Below are positions 15,501 through 22,914 of a DNA stretch of 23,619 nucleotides, piece after piece (position 1 is the stretch's first letter; each line of letters begins with the position of its first letter). This DNA comes from a bacterium. Lineage in GTDB: Bacteria; Ratteibacteria; UBA8468; B48-G9; DTJG01. The notes below the pieces were generated by a model. That model had not been told where the DNA came from. It did not search any database and saw only the letters and a program-made list of their open reading frames with translations. The stretch spans positions 1 to 23,619 of the forward strand of contig JAOAAW010000208.1 of assembly GCA_026418655.1 (NCBI GenBank), given 5' to 3'. The position numbers and the translations under genes were made by a program.

Positions 15501-17163
15501 AAAGTTTCCCTTTCACAGAATCAACAATGGCTGCGATATCATAAGTAAAACTAGGAACTCTGCAGAAAATCTGGGATTGTGGTTCTTCTTTTTGGATAGA
15601 ACCTATTACATAAAGGATTTTCGCGTGTAGATTAAATGCAAGAAGCTTTACAGGTCGCACGCCTGATTGAAGATTTTCTCCTTCTGAAGCAGGAATTCCT
15701 GTATTATCAATTTTTCTAATCGCAATAGTTCCATCTTTTCTCGCAGCATAAAGAATCCCTGAAGTTTCATCTATTGCCAGTGGTCCCTGTAATTCAGAAC
15801 ACGGAACAGAAACAACCTTTTCGCCCCATCCAGGTTGATACACATAAATATTGTTATCTCCTGATGCATAAAGTTTGTTGAATCTGGATGAATATACAAA
15901 TTTCAGGTATTTTTGTTCTGATCCTATTTTTATTGTTTTGAATGCCGGTGGCAAAGGGGTTTCAGATTCAATTGCCTTCAATGTAACCTTCATCTCAACA
16001 CCTGAAATTTTATTTCCCAGAAAACCCCAGCCAAGATGCGATGTTGCCAGAGTAATGGATGGTGTACCGCTTATGCATTGTGCTTTTTCCCTCAGTAATT
16101 TCTCTGTTTCTCTTGTAACTTTTATTGATTTCCCATCCGGTGTAATTTCAATTTCCTTCAATGATAACCCTTCAATAACAAAGTTTCCATTAATTACATC
16201 ATTAAAACCTGTCGAGCTGGCTACAATTACTCTATCAGAAATATCTGACAGACCTATCGCTTGAACAGGAAAATTATCAACCACTATCGGGCTGCCCTGC
16301 ACTTCTCCTGACCTATCAAGCAAGAAGTAAGAAAGATTATTGTTAGGACCTTTGAAAAATACAGCTTTTTCAGTTGCAACACATAACATGTATTCTTGAG
16401 GTCCATTTGCAACGGAATAAGAACGTGGATTTGAAATACCACCGTTCGCATCTACATCACAAACCTGAAGAACCGAAGGATATGTACCAAGATAAACCTT
16501 TGTACCATCAGAATTGAAATTTATTGAATATTTTCCATGTCCTGGAACTGAATATGTAGTTGGTTTTGATGCAGGTATACCATTTGCATCAAGGTCAGTA
16601 ACATAAACACCGTCCCCACCCCAGCCAACGATATAGAGTTTATTAAGTCTGGGATGTTTAGTAATTGCTGCTATATGTTTGTTTGGATTGCCACTATCAA
16701 ATGCTAATGGTTTTCCAGTGGGTTCTCCATTTTGATCAAGATTATACATTACAAGCGACTTTGAAAAGTTTTCAAATCCCTTTACTCCGGCAACACTAAC
16801 GCCAAGAAAAAGTTTATTGTATTTCCTGTCAAGATATAGAGCAGTAACAGAACTCCATCCTCCAGGTGGAAGCGGATCAGGCATCGGATCAGGATGATCA
16901 GTGTATCTTCTTGGTTTACCTGCAACTGTACCATCAGGATTCAGGTCATATACCCATAGGCCTTTTCTTTCAGGATCATATGAATAGGTTCCTGCATAAA
17001 GTTTTTTCTTTGCCGGGTCAGCCAGAACACAAAAAATAAAGGCACCACCGGTATCAGATGAGCGAAGAATATTATATTGAATTTTTGTTTCCTGCTTTTG
17101 GCCATAGGAGTTCCAAACGACAATCAATCCTAACAACAAACAAAAAACCATCCTTTTACACAT
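12553..17163 (-). CDS. Secreted double beta-propeller / GH42-like glycoside hydrolase
   Basis: A protein of 1536 residues from ATG 17163 (SD AAGGGG); a TTG five codons earlier is less likely. A signal peptide spans about 1-21 (MCKRMVFCLLLGLIVVWNSYG). Residues about 25-395 and 405-740 are two YVTN/lactonase-like beta-propellers with repeats such as 'VYDLDANGNPVGTP' and 'KLYVASQ'. The two are copies of each other: 'GHGKYSINFNSDGTKVYLGTYP' (208-229) pairs with 'GHGKSQIQIVPESNVILLGTYP' (697-718). Residues about 860-1205 form a TIM barrel with 'LFHIADEPGW' (E972, likely acid/base) and 'IWTEDWFGD' (E1117, candidate nucleophile). Residues about 1215-1345 resemble the GATase-like trimerisation domain of GH42 enzymes ('GTVAILLPQ', 'ILEWVRDGGTIVMMPG'). 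A C-terminal beta domain ends in 'TVDVLMLYF'. It is predicted to be exported. It starts 11 bases after the GH10-like gene. The substrate is unknown; the propellers may bind glycan or protein. Confidence 0.85.
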   Translation of the reverse strand: MCKRMVFCLLLGLIVVWNSYGQKQETKIQYNILRSSDTGGAFIFCVLADPAKKKLYAGTYSYDPERKGLWVYDLNPDGTVAGKPRRYTDHPDPMPDPLPPGGWSSVTALYLDRKYNKLFLGVSVAGVKGFENFSKSLVMYNLDQNGEPTGKPLAFDSGNPNKHIAAITKHPRLNKLYIVGWGGDGVYVTDLDANGIPASKPTTYSVPGHGKYSINFNSDGTKVYLGTYPSVLQVCDVDANGGISNPRSYSVANGPQEYMLCVATEKAVFFKGPNNNLSYFLLDRSGEVQGSPIVVDNFPVQAIGLSDISDRVIVASSTGFNDVINGNFVIEGLSLKEIEITPDGKSIKVTRETEKLLREKAQCISGTPSITLATSHLGWGFLGNKISGVEMKVTLKAIESETPLPPAFKTIKIGSEQKYLKFVYSSRFNKLYASGDNNIYVYQPGWGEKVVSVPCSELQGPLAIDETSGILYAARKDGTIAIRKIDNTGIPASEGENLQSGVRPVKLLAFNLHAKILYVIGSIQKEEPQSQIFCRVPSFTYDIAAIVDSVKGKLYVASQYNKNENLTVWDLDKNGKLVSETPKRYFDGFTSENKRTCLYGMALNVKKSKLYLCGMLENPQKDEAGIMVYDLDANGNPVGTPKFFPTRSKTNSPWDIQISSDGQKLYEVGWGIPAVFEWALDKDGFLTGEPAVWETAGHGKSQIQIVPESNVILLGTYPMILETVPIDRNGKPLGGVSITIAADKGTINAGFLTPGVSSDWINLDTQLRDGTGLAGIICGLTGATVKKADIQFDFRKATGSKIENLKSFNIITAGNSISLFVPKYGLDEPEKLTSMIQSSIDKFKEYLSFAKKYALKPEERPKEIIIANGLISLDGTPETLEDGLNILSMLGHNTIQIWHWGNIKPEDIRKKAAQYGFNRFRGAVYNPPSYFDYNTSMVTNEYLDNWLAEIKKSFSNMGQKNEEMVLFHIADEPGWYYPHQIDDVKKDISRLKVFRDYLKSKGFTPQTFGKKSWEEIEPMKLSEPITLADKRLFFWTTRFFTESLSKAFAAATRAFQRAYNQNILTTTNLNNWPGYFFRPSPGVKIANNWDAGPDAGMGLPDWFDLGRKRAVSCIWTEDWFGDSSAQNWSMYGDLLRCAAREGGIEYGGYIVGHTTGSIVPDGGKYKIMALIGHGAKAIDPYIFGPGLAFADGWSEREQVYQSLAEGIKLVGKSEELIAPGRPKDGTVAILLPQASQVWDKDSTMKSYMWELYGLHEALIHENYPVDFIDDFDIEDGILKKITYSVLYVTAPNLSAKAQKNILEWVRDGGTIVMMPGACAADEYDEPLTVLTGITGIKQPSVERMPQTHPYDIDKLKKKKIIVKDTRFEVEEFYTKFQVVPLSPTTAKTLAVFEDGSPVLVETPYNKGRIFYYGFWPGITYHLTADRSDYRKLPEGWSEPARKMVTMPAKIAGTPKYVEISESLIEGCYLKSEKGIAITLLNWSGEPKKEITVTINDAGNTRKVTSIENGTLNWEKSDNKIQVKLPLKTVDVLMLYF

Positions 17164-17174
17164 CGTTACCCCTT

Positions 17175-19004
17175 TCAAAGTTTCTTAATGATTCCCAAAA
17201 GTTCTTTCACATTTTTCCCTGTAATTGCTTTCCCTTTCCACAGTTCTTCAGGTATATCTACGACAGGTTCATGCTCTAAAGATGAAATTCTACAGCTTCC
17301 ATCCTTTAAAAAATCAATGAAAGCCCATGTCTCATAAAGAATAAAACCATTAAACTTTTTATTGCTGTAAACCTTCTCAAACTCATCAATAAGGTTTTCA
17401 TTTGCCCAGACATACCTGTTAACACTCAACGGGATATTTTGTTCAAAACATTTTTTAATCATTTCCTGAGCTACCTGATCCTGACCGAAAATTCCTGAAA
17501 ATGGCTTAGCAAATATCCTTAAAACTGCCTCATCCATTATTCCTTCATTAATCCATTTCTTCCATTCAAATTCAATGTTTGCAGGATATGCAAGTTTTCT
17601 ACTGCCGGGCCTTTCAGAAACAGGTCTGAACCAATCAACATTGAGATTGACACGAACTTTTCTACCAGAATTTCTTATTAAAATACTTGCCTGCCTGAGA
17701 AATTCAGTGTAGGCATCTGTCCGTATTTTGGTAATTTGTTCGAGAATATTATAAGAATTTGAAATTTTCTGGACAACAGCTTCATTGAAGCCATAATCCT
17801 GAGGAGTATCCGTATGACAGGAGTGATTCTCCTCCCTGAATTCTATTCCATCAACCCCGGCATCAATCATTTCCTGAATACATGAAAGCCAGAACTCTTT
17901 CACTTCTGGCTCACTCTCACATAGTCCACCAGGAAGATACATATTTCTACCACGAGCAAAAGCAACAAATCCCTGGGCTTTTGACTGTCCCCTGATACGA
18001 AATCTTCTTGACCCCTCCATCCATTCCTCACCGGCTGCTGGATTGTTTGGCAGGTCCAGATATGTAAGCTCAGGTCCTCGTCCTGTATCAAAACATAATC
18101 CGCCTGTTCTAAAATCTTCCCATTCAGGAAACCAGATGGAGGTACCAGTTGCATAGACTCCAGGGATTTCTTTTCCATCCTTATTATAAGCCCTGCATAA
18201 AATATCCCAGGCATTTGCAAAATCTGGTTTTCCTGTTGAAAAATTTGTGGTAACAAGAATGTATTTGTCTGTTAGGTTCAATCCAGAAAGAGTAATAACC
18301 CTCACTGGTTCGCCTTTTTTTGTCAGTATATTGCCGTAGATGTCGTATACGTCTCTATCAGATATCTCCACAGATTCTTTGAAGTCAAAACTGATATTTT
18401 TCTTTTGATATCTGTAGTTCAGCTGACTTGTCCAGATTTCAAGATTTTCCTTTTTTATTCTTGTCGGAGAAGCATCCTTTTTTGTCAATTTTATTCTATC
18501 AATTACTTCAGTTTCTATACCCTGCCATAAATCATCTGTTCTTCTTTTTATCCTCAACTCAGGATGCTTCACAACAAAAGGATCAAGCCAGGAAAGAAAG
18601 CCACCAATTCTGTATAATCTACCCCATAATCTTGCCTGCGGTGAACCTTCAGGAAAATCTCCTGAAACACCGGTCTCATAAGGCTTGAAGTAGGCATATA
18701 TTTCCATTCCGTATTTATGAGCATATTCTGTCGCCACCTTCAATGGATTTTCAAGAATATCCATAGTTTTTGCATAATAGCCATACTGGTTCATTTCATA
18801 GATAAGAGATGGATCATTTTCAATGCCTGGGGTCAAAAAACCACCATGTCCATCACCATAATAGCCCCATATCACCCTCTGTATTCCGTGCCGGGATAGA
18901 AGCTTCATGAAATTGTCTATGTGCTTTTTTTCAAGAACACAGGGTGCACTCAAAGCATCATCAGGAAAATCAACAAGCGCCTCAATCTTAAAATCTTTTC
19001 TCAT
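17175..19004 (-). CDS. GH10-like (GHL-type) TIM-barrel putative glycoside hydrolase
   Basis: A protein of 609 residues without a signal peptide; SD AGGGGGA about ten bases before the ATG. The N-terminal half starts a barrel: 'FMKLLSRHGIQRVIWGYYGDGHGGF' (32-56) and 'YAHKYGMEIYAYFKPYETG' (94-112). A beta-rich insertion follows at about 185-345 ('YDIYGNILTKKGEPVRVITLSG'). The barrel resumes with 'FWLSCIQEMIDAGVDGIEFREENHSCH' (371-397), where E388, E391 or E392 at the end of beta-strand 4 could be catalytic. 'KVRVNLNVDWFRP' and 'FNGFILYETWAFID' mark later strands, with E in the latter another candidate. The layout recalls the hypothetical glycosyl hydrolase (GHL) families in which a TIM barrel is found without a known substrate. 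It sits 15 bases after the DUF4838 gene and 11 before the double-propeller gene, in the centre of the operon. Family assignment is tentative. Confidence 0.65.
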   Translation of the reverse strand: MRKDFKIEALVDFPDDALSAPCVLEKKHIDNFMKLLSRHGIQRVIWGYYGDGHGGFLTPGIENDPSLIYEMNQYGYYAKTMDILENPLKVATEYAHKYGMEIYAYFKPYETGVSGDFPEGSPQARLWGRLYRIGGFLSWLDPFVVKHPELRIKRRTDDLWQGIETEVIDRIKLTKKDASPTRIKKENLEIWTSQLNYRYQKKNISFDFKESVEISDRDVYDIYGNILTKKGEPVRVITLSGLNLTDKYILVTTNFSTGKPDFANAWDILCRAYNKDGKEIPGVYATGTSIWFPEWEDFRTGGLCFDTGRGPELTYLDLPNNPAAGEEWMEGSRRFRIRGQSKAQGFVAFARGRNMYLPGGLCESEPEVKEFWLSCIQEMIDAGVDGIEFREENHSCHTDTPQDYGFNEAVVQKISNSYNILEQITKIRTDAYTEFLRQASILIRNSGRKVRVNLNVDWFRPVSERPGSRKLAYPANIEFEWKKWINEGIMDEAVLRIFAKPFSGIFGQDQVAQEMIKKCFEQNIPLSVNRYVWANENLIDEFEKVYSNKKFNGFILYETWAFIDFLKDGSCRISSLEHEPVVDIPEELWKGKAITGKNVKELLGIIKKL

Positions 19005-19019
19005 TTTTAGTAATCCCCC

Positions 19020-21404
19020 TTATTTTGGAGAATAAAGAAAAAGTCTGGACGTAAGTCCTGCTGATTGCTGCGCTGCATTAAATCCAGTATGAACCCTGAT
19101 TGCAACAATATTGTTACCTGGTTTTATTGCATCAGAAACATCCATATTTATTTCATTTGGTCTTTCATAAGCATCCCTGTAAGGACGATGTCCAATAAAT
19201 TTACCATTAACCCAGACCCATGCTTCTGTTTCAACAGCAGGTGCATAGAGAAATATTTTTTTATTTCTCGCAGACGAAGGTACATTTACTTCCAACCTAT
19301 ACCATATTGCACCCATATAAGGATAACCCTGGCTATCACAATACCCCTGTCCATAAAATGGAACAGTTGTTAAAATCATCTTCCATTCCTTATCATTAAA
19401 CTCAGGTAAATACCAACCCATGTATCTTCCATCATCCCTTGGGTCTAAAGAAAACCTTGCTCTCTCTGGAAGCACAGCAATCATCTCTCCAGTTTTTCCT
19501 GTTGTTAAATCAGCAAGCTTCTGGTAATAATTTTTCCTTGCCGCAGCACCCCAGTAATAATAACCAACATCATCCCCACCCCTTGCAGGATTCGGATCAA
19601 AATAAAATCTGCTTAATTTTGATGCCTCTGCCCTGACATCAAGCATCCTCTGAGCCTGTTTTGCTGCTTCCTGGAAATCTGCTCGCCACTCTGCTTTATG
19701 CATTTCCATGAAAGCCTTAAGTGCTTCAAGGGTGGCTCTATCAGCAGAAACATGTTCTTTATGAACCTTTTCTTTTGCAAGTGATTCTGCCTGTTTAACA
19801 TATTTTTCAAGTTTTTCAATCAACTGGTCTGAATAAACATAGGGTAGAATTCTATCCTCATGTCCCAGCCAGGGCGTTTTTTCCATGGTCTCTTCAAGTT
19901 CTTCCCAGAACGCCTTTGCTGGTTGGGCTGCAGGTCCATACCAGTTTGTGAAAAACTCATCCATCAATGCCCTTGCATCCAGATTAACATCCCACATCAT
20001 CCTTGCATAAAGGTATGTCGGAAAAATACCTGTTTCTAATCTTATTGTTCTTCCTTCATTTGAAAAGCCAATAACTCCCCATTTTTTATAAAGTGGCATA
20101 TCATGCATATGTTTGCGAGCAAGTGGAATTGGTGCTCCACAACCAGCAAGCATATAGTACATGTAGTTGTACATGTAGACATTTTTATACATTGAAGCCC
20201 ACTGCCGTATCATTTCAGCCTGTCTCTGTGTCTGCCATGATAATGGGTTGTCGTATGCATGAACTGTATCGCACCATATCGCAGCAAACATAATCCATAT
20301 TTTCGGGTCAGGAGTAATTCCCTGTGGCGGAACATTTCTATTGGCATAGCCATTTGTTGTGATAATATGGTTAGGAAATTCTTTATATACCTCTTTTGCA
20401 ACAGCCTGAACCCATTCCATCCATTCTTCTGTTGTACTCATATCTGACGGTACGCCTACCCTTCCACCTGTATCCGGAAAACCGATATTTCTCTTGAGTG
20501 TTCCAGGACTGTAATCCCTTGGATAGCCATCGTCAGCACCTATGCCATATGAAGTGATATCAGGATTTTTCCTGAAATACTCCTTGATTTTTTCTGCTGC
20601 ATACTTTACTGATTTTTCACTTGTTAAGTTTGGCATTCCTGGATTTGGATTTCCCTTTTCATCCCTGCCAAATATTTCTGCATATTCTGGATTGTTTATT
20701 TCCTTTTCAGGCGGAAGGACACTTCTTACAGAACTGTCCCTGGGAAGAATCACAAAATCAAGTATTGGATTCATCATGTTTCTTATCTTCCATCTATATT
20801 CCTGAATCCTTAAATCATTCGCAAGAGGTCCCCACCAGTTTCTCATTTTGAAATCAGGTCTCTCAAGAATATTCATATTCGGAATTGTAATCGTATCCTT
20901 TTTAGGAACAAATTCTCCATATTCGCCGGGCATGTACCAGCGCACACCCAATCGATGAAGGAAATTAGCAACCGCATATTCAGTGCCATGGTAGTACGGC
21001 TCATCATTACCTGCAAGGAGGATTGTATTTCCCTGAGTTATAATTACGAAACCTTCTTCATCCCTTGTTGGGGTTAATCCTGAAGGAATCTTGTTATCCA
21101 ATTTTTTCGTATATGCACTTTTCCCCACAAGAATTAGGTTTCCTGACACCTGCTGGTCATCACCCACAATCGGAAGTTTTGCACCTGTCATTTTTTCAAT
21201 ATATTGTTGCAAATCCTTTGCTGCTGCAGCAATCTTATTGGGTGCTGGTTGTGGATACCAGAATGTCTGTAAAGTGGGTTCAGTCGGAACTCCTATTGCA
21301 TCTTTAGAAATAACAATAGTTGCCTTTGGAAGTCCTTTTTCTACAATCGTAATGTCAGCGAAACAAACCCCCGCAATAACCATTATTAATACCAGCCATT
21401 TCAT
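19020..21404 (-). CDS. Secreted DUF4838 protein with GH67N-like and C-terminal jelly-roll domains
   Basis: A protein of 794 residues. It has a short signal peptide (MKWLVLIMVIAGVCFA), then an N-terminal alpha/beta domain of the kind preceding GH20/GH67 barrels: 'AAKDLQQYIEKMTGAKLPIV' (61-80), 'LILVGKSA', and 'GTEYAVANFLHRLGVRWYMPGEYGE' (140-163). The central DUF4838 region (about 185-480) has 'RPDFKMRNWWGP', 'SYGIGADDGYPRDY', 'HIITTNGYANRNVPP' and 'WGVIGFSNEG'. A helical stretch (about 500-620) is rich in Lys, Glu and Ala. The C-terminal 640-794 is a galactose-binding-like jelly roll ('GYPYMGAIWYRLEVNVP', 'ETEAWVWVNGKFIGHRPYRDAY', 'IKPGNNIVAIRVHTGF'), as in GH2 sugar-binding domains. DUF4838 proteins occur in carbohydrate loci and are suspected glycosidases. 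SD AGGAGGG overlaps the stop of the upstream gene (9-base gap). Enzyme activity is not shown by the sequence. Confidence 0.85.
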   Translation of the reverse strand: MKWLVLIMVIAGVCFADITIVEKGLPKATIVISKDAIGVPTEPTLQTFWYPQPAPNKIAAAAKDLQQYIEKMTGAKLPIVGDDQQVSGNLILVGKSAYTKKLDNKIPSGLTPTRDEEGFVIITQGNTILLAGNDEPYYHGTEYAVANFLHRLGVRWYMPGEYGEFVPKKDTITIPNMNILERPDFKMRNWWGPLANDLRIQEYRWKIRNMMNPILDFVILPRDSSVRSVLPPEKEINNPEYAEIFGRDEKGNPNPGMPNLTSEKSVKYAAEKIKEYFRKNPDITSYGIGADDGYPRDYSPGTLKRNIGFPDTGGRVGVPSDMSTTEEWMEWVQAVAKEVYKEFPNHIITTNGYANRNVPPQGITPDPKIWIMFAAIWCDTVHAYDNPLSWQTQRQAEMIRQWASMYKNVYMYNYMYYMLAGCGAPIPLARKHMHDMPLYKKWGVIGFSNEGRTIRLETGIFPTYLYARMMWDVNLDARALMDEFFTNWYGPAAQPAKAFWEELEETMEKTPWLGHEDRILPYVYSDQLIEKLEKYVKQAESLAKEKVHKEHVSADRATLEALKAFMEMHKAEWRADFQEAAKQAQRMLDVRAEASKLSRFYFDPNPARGGDDVGYYYWGAAARKNYYQKLADLTTGKTGEMIAVLPERARFSLDPRDDGRYMGWYLPEFNDKEWKMILTTVPFYGQGYCDSQGYPYMGAIWYRLEVNVPSSARNKKIFLYAPAVETEAWVWVNGKFIGHRPYRDAYERPNEINMDVSDAIKPGNNIVAIRVHTGFNAAQQSAGLTSRLFLYSPK

Positions 21405-21413
21405 AATACCCTC

Positions 21414-22913
21414 CTATTTTAGAAATACAGGATGGAAAAAACTCCATCCATAAAGTTTTGCCTTTTTCATCCAGAATCTGAAACGAATCGGTCCAAGCAA
21501 TGGAAATTTCATTACAGTTTTTGGACCTGGACCAAATGTCACAGGAATATCAACATCATCAACAGGACCATTTATGATGTTAATTTCATCAAGATGGGCA
21601 TCATTAATTTTTCTTCCATACACATCATCTACCTCCACCCTGATATACCCATCTTTTTCAATCTTTGCATTGATACAAAAACTACCAGAGCCTTCCCAGT
21701 TAATGGGACTGGTCAGCAGTTCTCCCTGAGTATCCCCTGCCTGGTAGAAAATCCATCTATCTCTTTTTAATGTTAGCAGGTATATTTCATTAGACTCAAG
21801 AAGTTGTTTTCTGTTCTTAATGCTTCCATTTATATCTGCAACCGCAACTTCATGATGTCCAAAAGGTGTATTACTTGAATAAAAATACATATAATCACCA
21901 ACATCTATTGGCGGAGTTCCAAAAGGTACAGGAAGTTTTCCCCTGAATCCTTCTGGCCTGTTGTCTGCAATAAATGGCTCCCTCAATGCTTCTCTTTTCC
22001 AGTTTATCCCATCAGGACTGTGGATTAATTCATTGGTAAAAATTCCCTTCACAGCGTCATAAAACCATGTGAATGCGATGTAGCAATTGTTTCTTATAAA
22101 CGGAGATATTCCCTGAAACTGTTTATTCCTTCCCCTTGCGCCTCGCATTCCTGGTTCATCAAAAATCTCAAGTCCAGGTGCATCAAGCTCATCAGTATCA
22201 AGAACAACTCTTGATACACTCCAGTGTATAAGATCTTCACTCTCACATCTTGCAATTTTCCTGTTTGCATGTCTATCCATTCCACAGTGTATCACAGGTC
22301 TCAAATAGCAGACATACTTTTTTATATTTTCATCATAAATCAGGATATTCTGTGTATCGGGCGAGCCTATAATGACAGGGCTCTCAGGCCAGATTGTCCA
22401 TTCAATCCCATCATCACTGTCTGCAATACATATTCCTCCAATAACATCTATTGGAAAATCTACATACAATCCTGTAAATCTTTTTCTTGCACCAGGGTGT
22501 GGTGTAAGTTCAGCATCAAGAATACACATTCCTGCAGGTCCACCCCAGCCTGATAGATATCTACCATTTTTATCCTTCATCTTTGCATGCACAACAATGT
22601 TGGGATGCTGAGCATAAATCGGATCCTTTGCTATCCCCAGAGATGGCTTTTCCCAGGAAATACCATCATTGGAATATGCAAGAGCCATCGGAGTTTCACA
22701 ACCAACAAGGTCTGTTTCAGGATTTCTTGTGATGAAAATTGTGTACCACATTCTCCACAGTCCATTTTTATCCCTTAAAACAGACCCTATCCCTTCACCC
22801 TGTGAGACAACAGGTTCCTTGACAGGGAATTCAGGTACCTCAAGTGCCCGCCTTAAATACAGTGTGTCTTCAACCAATCTTTCATCTATCAGTGCAAATG
22901 TCTGTTTTTCCAT
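21414..22913 (-). CDS. GH43/GH32-like five-bladed propeller protein with C-terminal beta domain
   Basis: A protein of 499 residues from ATG 22913, with GGAGG six bases upstream lying across the preceding stop; the frame extends 13 codons further inside the upstream gene without support. No signal peptide is seen. Blade-like repeats of the type S-x-D-G-I-x-W recur: 'LAYSNDGISWEKP' (78-90), 'ICIADSDDGIEWT' (161-173), 'CESEDLIHWS' and 'LIHSPDGINWKRE'. These are typical of GH43/GH32/GH130 propeller hydrolases and phosphorylases. Single carboxylates in 'GSVLRDKNGLWRMWYT' and 'ELDAPGLEIFDEPGMRG' could serve catalysis. From about 410 a beta-sandwich follows ('GSFCINAKIEKDGYIRVEVDDVYGR'), as in GH32. 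The gene is one base from the truncated hydrolase upstream and nine bases from the DUF4838 gene downstream. Assignment to an exact family needs profile search; substrate unknown. Confidence 0.75.
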   Translation of the reverse strand: MEKQTFALIDERLVEDTLYLRRALEVPEFPVKEPVVSQGEGIGSVLRDKNGLWRMWYTIFITRNPETDLVGCETPMALAYSNDGISWEKPSLGIAKDPIYAQHPNIVVHAKMKDKNGRYLSGWGGPAGMCILDAELTPHPGARKRFTGLYVDFPIDVIGGICIADSDDGIEWTIWPESPVIIGSPDTQNILIYDENIKKYVCYLRPVIHCGMDRHANRKIARCESEDLIHWSVSRVVLDTDELDAPGLEIFDEPGMRGARGRNKQFQGISPFIRNNCYIAFTWFYDAVKGIFTNELIHSPDGINWKREALREPFIADNRPEGFRGKLPVPFGTPPIDVGDYMYFYSSNTPFGHHEVAVADINGSIKNRKQLLESNEIYLLTLKRDRWIFYQAGDTQGELLTSPINWEGSGSFCINAKIEKDGYIRVEVDDVYGRKINDAHLDEINIINGPVDDVDIPVTFGPGPKTVMKFPLLGPIRFRFWMKKAKLYGWSFFHPVFLK

Positions 22914-22914
22914 C

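Noticed and set aside
21091..21453. Plus-strand open frame of 120 codons opposite the start of the DUF4838 gene.
   Set aside because: It overlaps the signal peptide and N-terminal domain of a clear gene and looks like a shadow frame.
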